This document shows, piece by piece, positions 23,221-32,741 of a stretch of 64,000 nucleotides of DNA. The position numbers and the translations under genes were made by a program. How positions within the stretch are numbered: the stretch's first letter is position 1; each line of letters opens with the position of its first letter. This DNA is from an uncultured Pelagibacteraceae bacterium (GTDB taxonomy: Bacteria; Pseudomonadota; Alphaproteobacteria; Pelagibacterales; Pelagibacteraceae), in the NCBI GenBank assembly GCA_902555465.1, contig CACDSN010000003.1, positions 34,152 to 98,151 on the forward strand. Direction: 5' to 3'. The notes under the pieces are model-generated. The model did no database searches. It had not been told where the DNA came from and saw only the letters and a list, made by a program, of their open reading frames with translations.

Positions 23221-23279
23221 AAATTTATATTTAATTTGTTATATTGATTTTAAAAAATATATGGGCTAAAATTATTTCC

Positions 23280-23837
23280 ATGTTAAATAATATCTCATTA
23301 GAAAAATGCCCTGCACTAGTATTGAATGCAGATTATCGACCATTAAGTTATTATCCTTTGTCATTATGGAGTTGGCAAGATTCTATTAAATCAGTTTTTT
23401 TAAATAGAGTTTCAATTGTAAGTTATTACGATAGAGTAGTAAGAAGTCCTTCATTTAGCATGAAGTTACCGAGTGTAATAGCACTTAAAGATTATATTAA
23501 ACCACTAAGAAATCCTAATTTTACTAGATTTAATGTCTTTCTAAGAGATAAATTTTCATGCCAGTATTGTGGCAGCAAAAATGAATTAACTTTTGATCAT
23601 TTGCTTCCAAGATCTAAAGGTGGAAAGACAAACTGGGAAAACGTTGTAACAGCTTGCTCAAGTTGTAATGTACAAAAAGGGGGAAGACTACTGGAAAAAT
23701 CTGGAATGAAATTATCTATAGTACCTTTTGCACCAACAACTGAAGATTTACATAAAAATGGAAAAAACTTTCCTCCAAATTTTTTACATGAGAGTTGGAT
23801 GGACTACTTGTATTGGGATGTAGAGTTAGAAAATTAA
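23280..23837 (+). CDS. HNH endonuclease-family protein
   Basis: LVLNADYRPLSYYPLSLWSWQDSI...CQYCGSKNELTFDHLLPRSKGGKTNWENVVTACSSCNVQKGGR. Start 23280 preferred over 23244. Confidence 0.85.
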   Translation: MLNNISLEKCPALVLNADYRPLSYYPLSLWSWQDSIKSVFLNRVSIVSYYDRVVRSPSFSMKLPSVIALKDYIKPLRNPNFTRFNVFLRDKFSCQYCGSKNELTFDHLLPRSKGGKTNWENVVTACSSCNVQKGGRLLEKSGMKLSIVPFAPTTEDLHKNGKNFPPNFLHESWMDYLYWDVELEN

Positions 23838-23838
23838 A

Positions 23839-24372
23839 TTAGTATTTTTCTGAAATTTTAATCGCAATTTTAGATCCAGTTTTAATTATACCGTCAAGGA
23901 ACTTATAAACACCTTCTTTTGAAGCACCTTCCTCAAACGCAATATCTTTATGGTGTAATTCATCCTCTCTAAATTTGATGATATTTTTTTTAAGCTCTAT
24001 TTCATCATCACCTAGTTGGTCAATTTGGTTTTGATAATGTTTATCAATAACTTCTTCAACAGACGCTGTACAAAGCATAGCAGCCTTTTTACCCAAAACA
24101 GTTGATCCAAATCCAAGTCCAATACCTAATAAATCCCAAACTTTCAAAAAACGGGTTGGCTTAATGTTTCTCTTATTAATTTCTTTTTCAAAATATTCAG
24201 AATGCTCTTCTTCATGAACTTTCATATCTTCAATCAATTTCTTAAGTTTTTCATCTTTATTAAATGTATTTAAAGCTAAGAGTTGCCCTTCATATATTTT
24301 AATTGCACCTCTCTCACCCGCATGATCAACACGAATAAATTCCTCTAATTTTTTTTTATCTGTTTTTTTCAT
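23839..24372 (-). CDS. coq7: COQ7-type demethoxyubiquinone hydroxylase
   Basis: RVDHAGERGAIKIYEGQL, HEEEHSEYFEKEI, DELHHKDIAFE diiron ligands. Confidence 0.92.
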   Translation of the reverse strand: MKKTDKKKLEEFIRVDHAGERGAIKIYEGQLLALNTFNKDEKLKKLIEDMKVHEEEHSEYFEKEINKRNIKPTRFLKVWDLLGIGLGFGSTVLGKKAAMLCTASVEEVIDKHYQNQIDQLGDDEIELKKNIIKFREDELHHKDIAFEEGASKEGVYKFLDGIIKTGSKIAIKISEKY

Positions 24373-24841
24373 AATATAAGTATGTAATGGTTATTAAAGT
24401 TAAAGCAATTGATAATATAAAATTTATAGTCGCAAGTGATAAACCTAAAATTCTAAAACTTACACTTTTACAATTAGGCATATAGTTATTTAGACTTTCT
24501 AATAATTCAGTTTTGTTAGTAGTATTAAGATTTTCATTTGTGCAACCCGAAAACTCAGTAAAAATATTGTTTTCAATTCCTAAATGATATCCAGAAATAA
24601 ACAAACTACTTAAAAAAGCAAAAATTAGAAGGTAGATAAATATTTTATTGCTGTAAAAAAAATATCCAAAAAAACATATAATTATAGATAAGATGTAAGG
24701 AATCCTCTGATATAAACATAGTTTGCACGCTGGTATAGATAATATATGTTCTATATATAAAGCTGATAAAATTACAAATAAACAAATTAATAATACAATA
24801 GGGAAAAAAAATTTTTTAATTCTATCAAACATTTTAAGCAA
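24356..24841 (-). CDS. dsbB: Disulfide bond formation protein B
   Basis: ILSIPACKLCLYQRIPYILSI (CxxC after TM1), second Cys pair region, four TM segments. Confidence 0.85.
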   Translation of the reverse strand: MLKMFDRIKKFFFPIVLLICLFVILSALYIEHILSIPACKLCLYQRIPYILSIIICFFGYFFYSNKIFIYLLIFAFLSSLFISGYHLGIENNIFTEFSGCTNENLNTTNKTELLESLNNYMPNCKSVSFRILGLSLATINFILSIALTLITITYLYYEKNR

Positions 24842-25442
24842 TAAAATTTACTAAAAAATTATAAACTAAATAAGCCACAATTATAGCAACTATTGCAAAA
24901 ATTATTGAAAGAGTAATCAGTTTTTTTTCAATTATTTTTTTCATTGCTGGACCAAAATTGCCAATTAAAAAAGCTATAATAAAAAATCTTAAACCCCTTG
25001 TTAATATTGAAACAATAACAAAGTAAATAATATTAAAATGTACAAAACCACTTGTAATTGTTAAAAGCTTAAAAGGAACAGGAGTAAAACCAGCTATCGC
25101 GAGAAGAGTCATCCAAGCTATAACACCTCCATCAGAGGAAACTTTATCTTTTAAAAAAGAGGTATTATCTACTCCGTAAAGTTCAAATATTTTAATTCCA
25201 ATTTCATTAAAAAAAACATATCCAATAAAATATCCCAAAATAGCACCAAGCACAGAGCCTATAGTAGCTATTAATGCAATCCTTAACCAATTTTTTGGTT
25301 TTGCGATTGTCATTGGAATAATAATTACATCCGGTGGTATTGGAAATATAAAGCTTTCAATAAAAGAAACGAAGCCTAAAAAGAATTTTGAGTTTTTACT
25401 ACCCGCAAGATTAATAGTTTTATTATAAAGTTTTCGAAGCAT
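24834..25442 (-). CDS. DedA/YqaA-family membrane protein
   Basis: FIESFIFPIPPDVIIIPMTIAKPKNWLRIALIATIGSVLGAILGYFIG. ORF-track start 25553 runs into tRNA-Leu; M at 25442 used. Confidence 0.82.
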   Translation of the reverse strand: MLRKLYNKTINLAGSKNSKFFLGFVSFIESFIFPIPPDVIIIPMTIAKPKNWLRIALIATIGSVLGAILGYFIGYVFFNEIGIKIFELYGVDNTSFLKDKVSSDGGVIAWMTLLAIAGFTPVPFKLLTITSGFVHFNIIYFVIVSILTRGLRFFIIAFLIGNFGPAMKKIIEKKLITLSIIFAIVAIIVAYLVYNFLVNFIA

Positions 25443-25500
25443 ATTTCCTTTTAATATATTAATATTTTTTATACTATTGTTAATTAATAAATGATTTCGT

Positions 25501-25587
25501 GGGTGAATGGCGGAACTGGTAGACGCGTTGGACTCAAAATCCAATGGTAGCAATACTGTGAGAGTTCGAGTCTCTCTTTGCCCACCA
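25501..25587 (+). tRNA. tRNA-Leu (anticodon CAA), CCA encoded
   Basis: Acceptor GGGTGAA/TTTGCCC, D-arm TGGCGGAACTGGTAGACG, anticodon arm TTGGA-CTCAAAA-TCCAA, variable arm, T-arm GAGAG-TTCGAGT-CTCTC. Confidence 0.95.
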
Positions 25588-25594
25588 TTAAGAT

Positions 25595-27307
25595 ATGAAT
25601 TTTAAAAAATATAATAATTTGCTTGAATTGTTTTTTGAACAATATGAAAAACAACCAAAAGATAAAATTTTTTTATCTGATTTAAAAGATAAAAATAAAA
25701 TATTTTCTTGGCATGATGTTAAATCAAAAGTTTTAAAACTTTCTAACGAAATTTCAAAAATAATTCAAAACGGTGATAGATGCTTATTAATTTCGGAAAA
25801 CAGACCAGAGTGGATGATATCTGATTTATCTATAATGTTAGCTGGTGGAATTACTGTTCCTGCTTATACTACTTACTTATCAAGAGACTATGAGTATATT
25901 ATTAATGATTGTAATCCTAGTGTAGTATTCGTTTCTAATGATGAGCAATTTAGTAAGATTAAAACTATTTGTGAAAGAAATAGTTCGATAAAAAAAATAT
26001 TTTCATTTGAAAAATTGACCTGTCTAGATGCAAATTCATATTTTAATATTGAAAAATTAACTTTAATAGAAAACCCAGGTGAGAAAATTAAAAAAGAAAT
26101 AAATATAAAACGGACAGATCCAGCCTGTATTATTTATACATCCGGAACTCAAGGGAATCCAAAGGGTGTTATTTTAAGCCATGGAGGAATACTTAGCAAT
26201 TGCGAAGGGGGTTATGAGCTACTTAAACCAATTTTAGAAAAAGAAACTAGATTTTTAACTTGGTTGCCTCTATCACATTCTTATGAACATGCGGTTCAAT
26301 TTATTCAAATTGCAGTAGGTGCAAAAGTTTTTTATGCAGAAAGCATAGATAAGTTAATTAAAAATATGTCATACTGTTCACCGCACATTATGACTGCTGT
26401 ACCTAGATTTTATCAAAATCTTTATCAGAAAATTAACTCTACTTTCAATAAAGCAACAGGATTAAAGAAAGTTTTAGTAAAAAATACAATAAATCTAGGA
26501 ACTAAAAAATTTCAAAATTTAAAACTCTCATTTTGGGAAAAGGTGATGAACTTAATTGTTGAAAAATTGGTAAGAAGTAAAATAAAAAAACAATTTGGAG
26601 GAAGTTTGAAAACCTTTGTTTCTGGTGGTGGAGCACTTGATGCAGAAATTGGTACTTTTTTAAATGCCATAGGATTACCTACATTACAGGGATACGGTCT
26701 AACAGAAACATCACCAGTTGTTAGCTGTAATCCTATAGATAATATTAGAATTGAAACTGTAGGTATACCATTTAAATGCAATGAAGTAATTATAGCTGAT
26801 GATGGTGAAATTTTAGTTAAGGGTGAAAATGTTATGCTTGGCTATTGGAATAATGAAGAAGAAACAAAAAAAGTTTTAAAAAATGGATGGCTTTACACAG
26901 GTGATATCGGCAAATTTGAGAAAAGTTATTTAAAAATAACAGATAGAAAAAAAGATATTTTGATTACACCTGGGGGAGATAATATTTCACCTTTAAAACT
27001 AGAAAATATGTTAACAAGTTTAGAAATGATAGACCAAGCAATTGTTTATGGAGATAATAAACCATATCTAGTTGCATTATTAATTTTAAATAAAGAATTT
27101 GAAGATAAAAAAGACAATTTAGAAAAAGAAATAGAAAATATAAATAAAAATCTAATGAGAGTAGAAAAAATAAAAAAATATTTCTTAATTAAAGAAAATT
27201 TTACAATTGAAAATGGAATGATGACACCAACTTTAAAACTAAAAAGATTTAAAATTATTAACAAATATAAAAAAGAATTTGAAAATTTGTATTTAAGTCT
27301 ATCTTAA
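25595..27307 (+). CDS. Long-chain acyl-CoA synthetase/AMP-binding enzyme
   Basis: CIIYTSGTQGNPKGVILSHGG, LQGYGLTETSPVVSCN, GWLYTGDIG, ITDRKKDILITPGGDNISP. Confidence 0.93.
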   Translation: MNFKKYNNLLELFFEQYEKQPKDKIFLSDLKDKNKIFSWHDVKSKVLKLSNEISKIIQNGDRCLLISENRPEWMISDLSIMLAGGITVPAYTTYLSRDYEYIINDCNPSVVFVSNDEQFSKIKTICERNSSIKKIFSFEKLTCLDANSYFNIEKLTLIENPGEKIKKEINIKRTDPACIIYTSGTQGNPKGVILSHGGILSNCEGGYELLKPILEKETRFLTWLPLSHSYEHAVQFIQIAVGAKVFYAESIDKLIKNMSYCSPHIMTAVPRFYQNLYQKINSTFNKATGLKKVLVKNTINLGTKKFQNLKLSFWEKVMNLIVEKLVRSKIKKQFGGSLKTFVSGGGALDAEIGTFLNAIGLPTLQGYGLTETSPVVSCNPIDNIRIETVGIPFKCNEVIIADDGEILVKGENVMLGYWNNEEETKKVLKNGWLYTGDIGKFEKSYLKITDRKKDILITPGGDNISPLKLENMLTSLEMIDQAIVYGDNKPYLVALLILNKEFEDKKDNLEKEIENINKNLMRVEKIKKYFLIKENFTIENGMMTPTLKLKRFKIINKYKKEFENLYLSLS

Positions 27308-27429
27308 ATTAATCGCTAAATACTTAACTTTTTTAAATTAAATTTAAAATTTAATAAATAGTTTTTTTTTAATTTTGAACAAACAAATTAATGTTTGACA
27401 TCAGTAATCAAAAAAAATAAAAAAAGAAT

Positions 27430-27480
27430 ATGAAACGAATCAAAAAGATTCGTAAATTAAAGGGAGCTAAAAATGGCTAA
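27430..27480 (+). CDS. Possible 16-aa basic leader peptide overlapping the next ORF
   Basis: ATG at 27430: MKRIKKIRKLKGAKNG, TAA at 27478-27480, overlapping the ATG at 27473. Speculative. Confidence 0.3.
   Translation: MKRIKKIRKLKGAKNG
27435..27453 (+). promoter_or_regulatory. Perfect hairpin ACGAATC-AAAAA-GATTCGT upstream of the basic micropeptide
   Basis: 7-bp perfect inverted repeat with 5-nt loop just before the AGGGAG ribosome-binding site. Confidence 0.45.
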
Positions 27481-27556
27481 AAGAAGAAAAAAAGCTGCTA
27501 AAAAGAAAACTAAGAAAAAAGCTAAGAAAAAAGCTAAAAGAAGAAGAAGAAGATAG
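27473..27556 (+). CDS. 27-aa Lys/Arg/Ala micropeptide, histone-tail-like (not in ORF track)
   Basis: MAKRRKKAAKKKTKKKAKKKAKRRRRR; good RBS (aaagggagctaaaa-ATG), TTGACA at 27395 upstream, terminator immediately downstream. Confidence 0.65.
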   Translation: MAKRRKKAAKKKTKKKAKKKAKRRRRR

Positions 27557-27578
27557 TTTAGTATTCTTTTTAACTGAT

Positions 27579-27618
27579 AACGCTTCTCATGGCGATTGCG
27601 TGGGAAGCGTTTTTTTTT
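27579..27618 (+). terminator. Rho-independent terminator
   Basis: AACGCTTCTCATG-GCGATTG-CGTGGGAAGCGTT followed by T-run: about 13-bp stem (two G-T pairs). Confidence 0.85.
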
Positions 27619-28498
27619 AGTCTATATTTTCGGGTTCAAGGGAATTATCTTCCATCTCTTCAGCCCCTAAGTCGTTGTTAACCTCAGGTTTTTTTTCAAC
27701 TTTTACTTTCTGAGCTTCGAGATTCCTTTTTAATGCTTTATCCAATTTCTTTTGTGTTTCTTCAATAGGTGTTCCAAGCACAATATTAAATTCAGATAAT
27801 AGTCTTTCATATGCCTTTTCAAATAGTTGTCTTTCACTATATGATTGGTCAATCATAAGATCATCACCTTTATTTAAATCCCTAACAACTTCTGCTAAGT
27901 CATAAATTTTTCCAGAAGAAATTTTAGCTTCATATTCTTGAGCTCTTCTACTCCACATAGATCTTTTAATTTTAGGTTTACCTTTCAAAATACTAACACA
28001 TTTATTTACTTGATTAATTGTGGCTAGTGGTCTTAAGTGGGATTGCTTATTTACTGGAACCATTCCTGTAGCTTTATCTTTTTCAAATCTTAAGAAATAT
28101 GTCTCTACCTCTATACCTCCAATACTGATTTTTTTAAATTCAGTGATTTGACCAACTCCATGTTTTGGATATACGACATATTCTTTTAATTTATAAACTT
28201 TCTTCTCAGTTTCTTGTTTCTTAATTTTTTTTATCTCTGGTTTTTGCTCATTAATTTTACTTACTCGTAAATTATCCGATTTTCCCAAGTCATTTTTATT
28301 TGGTTGTACTATATTTTTTTGTGACTGGACTTTAGTACTTGATTTCTTTTTTATCGGCTTATTTTTTTTTATTTTTTTCGGAGCCCTTGAACTAGATTTA
28401 ACTTTTTTTGAAACTACTTTTTTTACTTGTTTTTTTGTTTTATTTTTTTTTTTATTAAAGGTTTTCTTTAAAATATTTTTCAAATTTATTTTCTTCAT
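27617..28498 (-). CDS. carD: CarD-family transcriptional regulator with long Lys-rich N-terminal tail
   Basis: [50 protein letters not shown]...[13 protein letters not shown]; about 100 residues of K/S/N-rich sequence before the domain. Confidence 0.88.
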   Translation of the reverse strand: MKKINLKNILKKTFNKKKNKTKKQVKKVVSKKVKSSSRAPKKIKKNKPIKKKSSTKVQSQKNIVQPNKNDLGKSDNLRVSKINEQKPEIKKIKKQETEKKVYKLKEYVVYPKHGVGQITEFKKISIGGIEVETYFLRFEKDKATGMVPVNKQSHLRPLATINQVNKCVSILKGKPKIKRSMWSRRAQEYEAKISSGKIYDLAEVVRDLNKGDDLMIDQSYSERQLFEKAYERLLSEFNIVLGTPIEETQKKLDKALKRNLEAQKVKVEKKPEVNNDLGAEEMEDNSLEPENID

Positions 28499-28781
28499 TT
28501 TTATATTTTTCGTTATCTATTGGTGGATCTTTCTTTTGAGATATATTTGGCCATACTTCTGAATATTTTGTGTTTATTTCTAGCCATTTTTCGTTTCCTG
28601 TTTCTGTATCCGGAACTATAGCGTTAATGGGACATTCCGGCTCACAAACGCCACAATCTATACACTCATCTGGTTTAATTACAAGCATATTTTTACCTTC
28701 ATAAAAACAGTCAACGGGACAAACTTCTACACAATCCATCAACTTACATTTTATACATTTATCATTTACCAAATATGTCAT
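28455..28781 (-). CDS. fdxA: Ferredoxin, 7Fe FdxA type
   Basis: [47 protein letters not shown]. Confidence 0.92.
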   Translation of the reverse strand: MTYLVNDKCIKCKLMDCVEVCPVDCFYEGKNMLVIKPDECIDCGVCEPECPINAIVPDTETGNEKWLEINTKYSEVWPNISQKKDPPIDNEKYKNEENKFEKYFKENL

Positions 28782-29200
28782 ATTTTATTATTTTTTATTT
28801 TTTCTTTAATATCACCCACTATTTTTTTATCTAGATAAATTAAACCCGAAAGTCGTCGCATTAGATTAGATTCATAAATATCTTCGTTTTTATCAGAGTA
28901 AATTATTGTCCATAATGCCTCAACCAGAATTATTTTTTTTTGTTCATCAAGATTTTTTGCGTCTTTAGTGTATTCTAGTATTTGATTTGTTTTTTTTTCA
29001 GCAATTTCAGCATCTTTAATTATATCATCAACACTATTTTTATTTACACCTAATTCTATTAAGGTATTTTTAATAATTCTTTTTTCTTTATCAGTATAAT
29101 TCTCATCTATTTTTGCCGCATGTATTAATAAACTGGCTATTGAAAGACTAGAAATATCCTTGTTTTGATTATCTTTTTCTTTTTTAAAAAAATTAAACAT
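28778..29200 (-). CDS. TerB-like tellurite-resistance-fold protein
   Basis: [27 protein letters not shown]...[32 protein letters not shown]. Confidence 0.75.
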   Translation of the reverse strand: MFNFFKKEKDNQNKDISSLSIASLLIHAAKIDENYTDKEKRIIKNTLIELGVNKNSVDDIIKDAEIAEKKTNQILEYTKDAKNLDEQKKIILVEALWTIIYSDKNEDIYESNLMRRLSGLIYLDKKIVGDIKEKIKNNKI

Positions 29201-31680
29201 TATTTCAAATTTAGTTCACTTAGTTTAGTAAACGGGCTATCCTTCAAGTTTATTTTTGTTTTGTTTTTATTAAAATTTTCTTTTGCTGGGATATATCTAA
29301 AATATACCTCATTATCCTTTTCATATATTTTGTAATTCATCTTTTTTAAAACCTTAATAAAATTTAACTTATTACAACCTAATAAATTTAGCATATCTGG
29401 CACAAGTTTAATCTCTCTATTTTTACTTTCATCTTGTTTATTAGAATTAAATATCATTATAAAGAGTCTTTCTAGTATATCTATCCTAACAAACATTTTC
29501 TCAAAATTTTCAAAACCACATAAAAGCATAAAATCTTTGTTTATTTTTAAATTGCTTTCATAAAAATTAAGTCCAAAAACTGGAGGATGTAGATCATAGA
29601 ATTTTTGATAAAAATTTTTCCATAATAATATTCTTAATGACACTGAACTAGGCTTAAATAGTTTATGGAGAAATATATGATAACGACCAAATTTAACTCC
29701 AACTTCTCTTAATACTTTTCTTTCTTGTTGTCCTAGATTTTTTAAAATTACTTTAATTTTTTCTCTTTTAACAACACCATTATTTTCATATAAATTATAC
29801 GCTAGTGCTCGGACGGTTGAATTATTTTCTTTTAAATTTTTTAATTTAATTAAACTTTCTAATTCTGTCTCAATTTTATTTTTGATCCATTTCTCTAAAT
29901 ATATTTTTAGTTTATTTTTATCTTTATTTTCAATCATATCATCAATAATTAATTCAATAATTGGTGATAAATAATCTTTACCTTTTTGAAGTCTAGCAAT
30001 TGGATATTCATTCCAATGAATTTTAAAATCTGGCTTTAACTCTATTAAACCAGAATAAATAATCTGATCTATTCTTTTTAATATTTCAGGCATAACAGTT
30101 TGTCTTGATGCTTTTTTAAGGGATTTTATATCTGCTTCAAGTGTATCAACCTTTAAGTCTAGCTCTAATTTTAAACCGTTTAGATTTCCTATAAATTGAT
30201 CATTTATACTAACTTTTTTGTTATCAATAATTTCAGTTTTAAATGATATATCCTGTTTTAAACCTTTAGCCAAAACACTCGCTCTTTTATCAATAAATGT
30301 TTTAGTTAATTCTTCATGTAATCTATCCGAGAGCTTATCTTCAATAAATTTTGTTCTTTCTATCCAATAATCATTATTTTCAACCCAATTAGATTTATTA
30401 GCTACATATGACCAAGTTCTGACATTAGCTATTCTATTTGAAATAGAGTCTACATTTCCCTCAGTTTTATCTAGTACTTTTAACTGATCTTTGAAATATG
30501 AATTTGGAATTTTGCCATTATTAGTTGACAAAAAACTAAATACTTTTTTTACAATTTCTAAATGTTTTCCATAACTTTTTTTTACAAAATCTGGTATTTG
30601 GCAACATTCCCATAATAACCTTAAATTTTTTTCATCATTTTTAATTTTAATTTCATTTTCATTATTAACTAAGTATTTTAAAACCTTCTCATCTTCACAT
30701 TCATTTATACGTTTTAACCAATCCATTTTAGGCTTTACTTCTAAAGATTTAATTAAATTTGAAGAATTGCTAAAATTTAACTCAGAATTTCTCCAAAAAA
30801 TAAAATTTATTTTTTCAAACTTATGATTTTCTATTAGCTCGATATCATCATTGTTAATGCTTTGAACTTCTCCTGTTACTCCAAAATTTCCATCATTCAT
30901 ATATCTGCCAGCTCTACCAGCTATTTGACCAATTTCTGCAAGATTTAACTTTCTCTGTTTTTTTCCGTCGAATTTTTTTAAATTTGAAAAATAAACATAG
31001 TTTAAGTCCATGTTTATTCCCATTCCAATTGCATCTGTGGCAACTAAATAATCTACGTCCCCAGATTGATAAAGTGATACTTGAGAATTTCTGGTCTTAG
31101 GACTTAAAGATCCCATTACTATTGCACATCCTCCTTTTTGTCTCCTCAGTAATTCTGCGATTCCATAAACCTCTTCTGCGGAAAAAGCGATTATTGCACT
31201 TTTTCTTTCTATACGTGAAATTTTTTTATGCCCTGAGTAAGATAATTTTGAATATCTTTCCTTGTTAATAAATTCTATTTCCTCACCCAGATTTGACAAT
31301 AAATTTTTCATTGTATGAGAACCCATAAACATTGTTTGCTTTTCACCTCTTAAGTTTAAAAGTCTTTCTGTAAAAATATGTCCTCTTTCATGATCACTGC
31401 ACATTTGTATTTCATCAATTGCAACGAATTCTACTTTTTTATCAATTGGCATTGACTCAACAGTACATAGAAAATATTTTGCATTTAAAGGAATTATCTT
31501 TTCCTCACCAGTTATTAGAGCAACCGATGATACATCAATTTTTTTTACTACTTTGTCGTAAACTTCTCTTGCAAGTAATCTCAAAGGAAAGCCAATCATT
31601 CCAGATTTAAAAGAAAGCATAGTTTCTATCGCTAGAAAAGTTTTTCCTGTGTTAGTTGGTCCAAGTACTGCTGTAATCAT
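29200..31680 (-). CDS. SUV3-like ATP-dependent RNA helicase
   Basis: ITAVLGPTNTGKTFLAIETMLSFKSGMIGFPLRLLAREVYDKV, FVAIDEIQMCSD, IGQIAGRAGRYMNDG. Confidence 0.88.
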   Translation of the reverse strand: MITAVLGPTNTGKTFLAIETMLSFKSGMIGFPLRLLAREVYDKVVKKIDVSSVALITGEEKIIPLNAKYFLCTVESMPIDKKVEFVAIDEIQMCSDHERGHIFTERLLNLRGEKQTMFMGSHTMKNLLSNLGEEIEFINKERYSKLSYSGHKKISRIERKSAIIAFSAEEVYGIAELLRRQKGGCAIVMGSLSPKTRNSQVSLYQSGDVDYLVATDAIGMGINMDLNYVYFSNLKKFDGKKQRKLNLAEIGQIAGRAGRYMNDGNFGVTGEVQSINNDDIELIENHKFEKINFIFWRNSELNFSNSSNLIKSLEVKPKMDWLKRINECEDEKVLKYLVNNENEIKIKNDEKNLRLLWECCQIPDFVKKSYGKHLEIVKKVFSFLSTNNGKIPNSYFKDQLKVLDKTEGNVDSISNRIANVRTWSYVANKSNWVENNDYWIERTKFIEDKLSDRLHEELTKTFIDKRASVLAKGLKQDISFKTEIIDNKKVSINDQFIGNLNGLKLELDLKVDTLEADIKSLKKASRQTVMPEILKRIDQIIYSGLIELKPDFKIHWNEYPIARLQKGKDYLSPIIELIIDDMIENKDKNKLKIYLEKWIKNKIETELESLIKLKNLKENNSTVRALAYNLYENNGVVKREKIKVILKNLGQQERKVLREVGVKFGRYHIFLHKLFKPSSVSLRILLWKNFYQKFYDLHPPVFGLNFYESNLKINKDFMLLCGFENFEKMFVRIDILERLFIMIFNSNKQDESKNREIKLVPDMLNLLGCNKLNFIKVLKKMNYKIYEKDNEVYFRYIPAKENFNKNKTKINLKDSPFTKLSELNLK

Positions 31681-31849
31681 TTTTTATTTCAACTTTTTGT
31701 GTCTAATATATTTTAACAACTATATCTAGTATCTCCAAAAGAACAAAAATAGGTTAAAAGGTGTCCGAATCATAATTATAAATGTTCTCATTTTTATAAA
31801 AAAATTATTTAATTTTAACATTAAATATTAAAATTAAAAAATATTTTAA

Positions 31850-32272
31850 TTAGCCTCCAATTCCAGCATTCGGCATTTTAAAATTTATTATTTTCCATAT
31901 ACCAGATGAAGAAGCTATAATTTTATTTTTTGATTTAATAATACAATCTAAAAAAACCAACGAATTAGTTTTTTTATTGATTGAAACAATGCCAATAATT
32001 TCATCACGATATTTTGTTGGAGATATAAATTTAATGTCTAAAGATATTGTAACGCAAGGTTTACCTTTTGCTACACTGTGAGCAGCTGTTCCTGAGCCAG
32101 CATCTATAATTGAACAAATATATCCACCATGAGTAATTCTTGCTCTATTTAGATGTATTTTTCTAATTTTTGTTTTGAATTCAAATTTATCTTTTTTAAT
32201 CTTTCGGAATAAAAGACCACCATTGTTTTTTAAAAATCCAGGCTTAGTACTTATTTGTTTAAATTTTTCCAT
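31850..32272 (-). CDS. PaaI-type hotdog thioesterase
   Basis: RITHGGYICSIIDAGSGTAAHSVAKGKPCVTISLDIKFISP. ORF-track start 32416 lies in tRNA-Arg; M at 32272 used. Confidence 0.8.
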   Translation of the reverse strand: MEKFKQISTKPGFLKNNGGLLFRKIKKDKFEFKTKIRKIHLNRARITHGGYICSIIDAGSGTAAHSVAKGKPCVTISLDIKFISPTKYRDEIIGIVSINKKTNSLVFLDCIIKSKNKIIASSSGIWKIINFKMPNAGIGG

Positions 32273-32367
32273 TATAAAATTAACGTTAAAATAAATAGCA
32301 ATAAAATAATAATTATAAAAAAGTAAATTACAGATTTTTGCAAAGATATTTTCATCAAATTCCTTTC

Positions 32368-32444
32368 TGGTACGCCTGCTAGGATTTGAACCCAGAACCT
32401 CCTGGTCCGTAGCCAAGCGCTCTATCCAATTGAGCTACAGGCGC
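32368..32444 (-). tRNA. tRNA-Arg (anticodon ACG), CCA encoded
   Basis: Reverse complement GCGCCTGTAGCTCAATTGGATAGAGCGCTTGGCTACGGACCAGGAGGTTCTGGGTTCAAATCCTAGCAGGCGTACCA; anticodon loop CTACGGA. Confidence 0.96.
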
Positions 32445-32532
32445 TTTTTAATTACAACTGGTAGTTTTTAATGTAATTATTTTTTTTATCAATTATTCTT
32501 ATTTATAGATTTAAGGTGATTTTTGAGCAAAA

Positions 32533-32560
32533 TATTTTGTATCCAGTATTTTGCATCTAG
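32533..32560. repeat. Tandem 14-bp direct repeat upstream of aceE
   Basis: TATTTTGTATCCAG immediately followed by TATTTTGCATCTAG (12/14 identical). Confidence 0.6.
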
Positions 32561-32741
32561 ATCATTTTTTGATTTGTATGTAAGGTGAGTTATTAAATAG
32601 CACCATAAATTGTTTAAAATATATCTAATTTGCATATCAATTAGTATTTAAAATATTTAGATTGTTTAAATTTTGTATTAAATATGGCCAAAAAATTACT
32701 TATTTTTTAAAAAGAGCGTATAATAAGTATAAATTGATTCA

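Noticed and set aside
23280-23837. HNH endonuclease as a mobile element or homing nuclease
   Set aside because: No intron, intein or flanking repeats; the sequence type (VLNADYRPLSYYPLS) resembles a widespread chromosomal HNH protein.
25443-25553. N-terminal extension of DedA-like ORF through tRNA-Leu
   Set aside because: Extension MLPLDFESNASTSSAIHPRN is antisense tRNA sequence; start moved to 25442.
31780-31849. AATTTTAA...TTAAAATT inverted repeat between thioesterase and helicase genes
   Set aside because: Pure A/T repeat expected by chance at this base composition.
32273-32416. N-terminal extension of thioesterase ORF (MATDQEVLGSNPSRRT...)
   Set aside because: This is translated tRNA-Arg sequence, a common annotation artefact; start moved to 32272.
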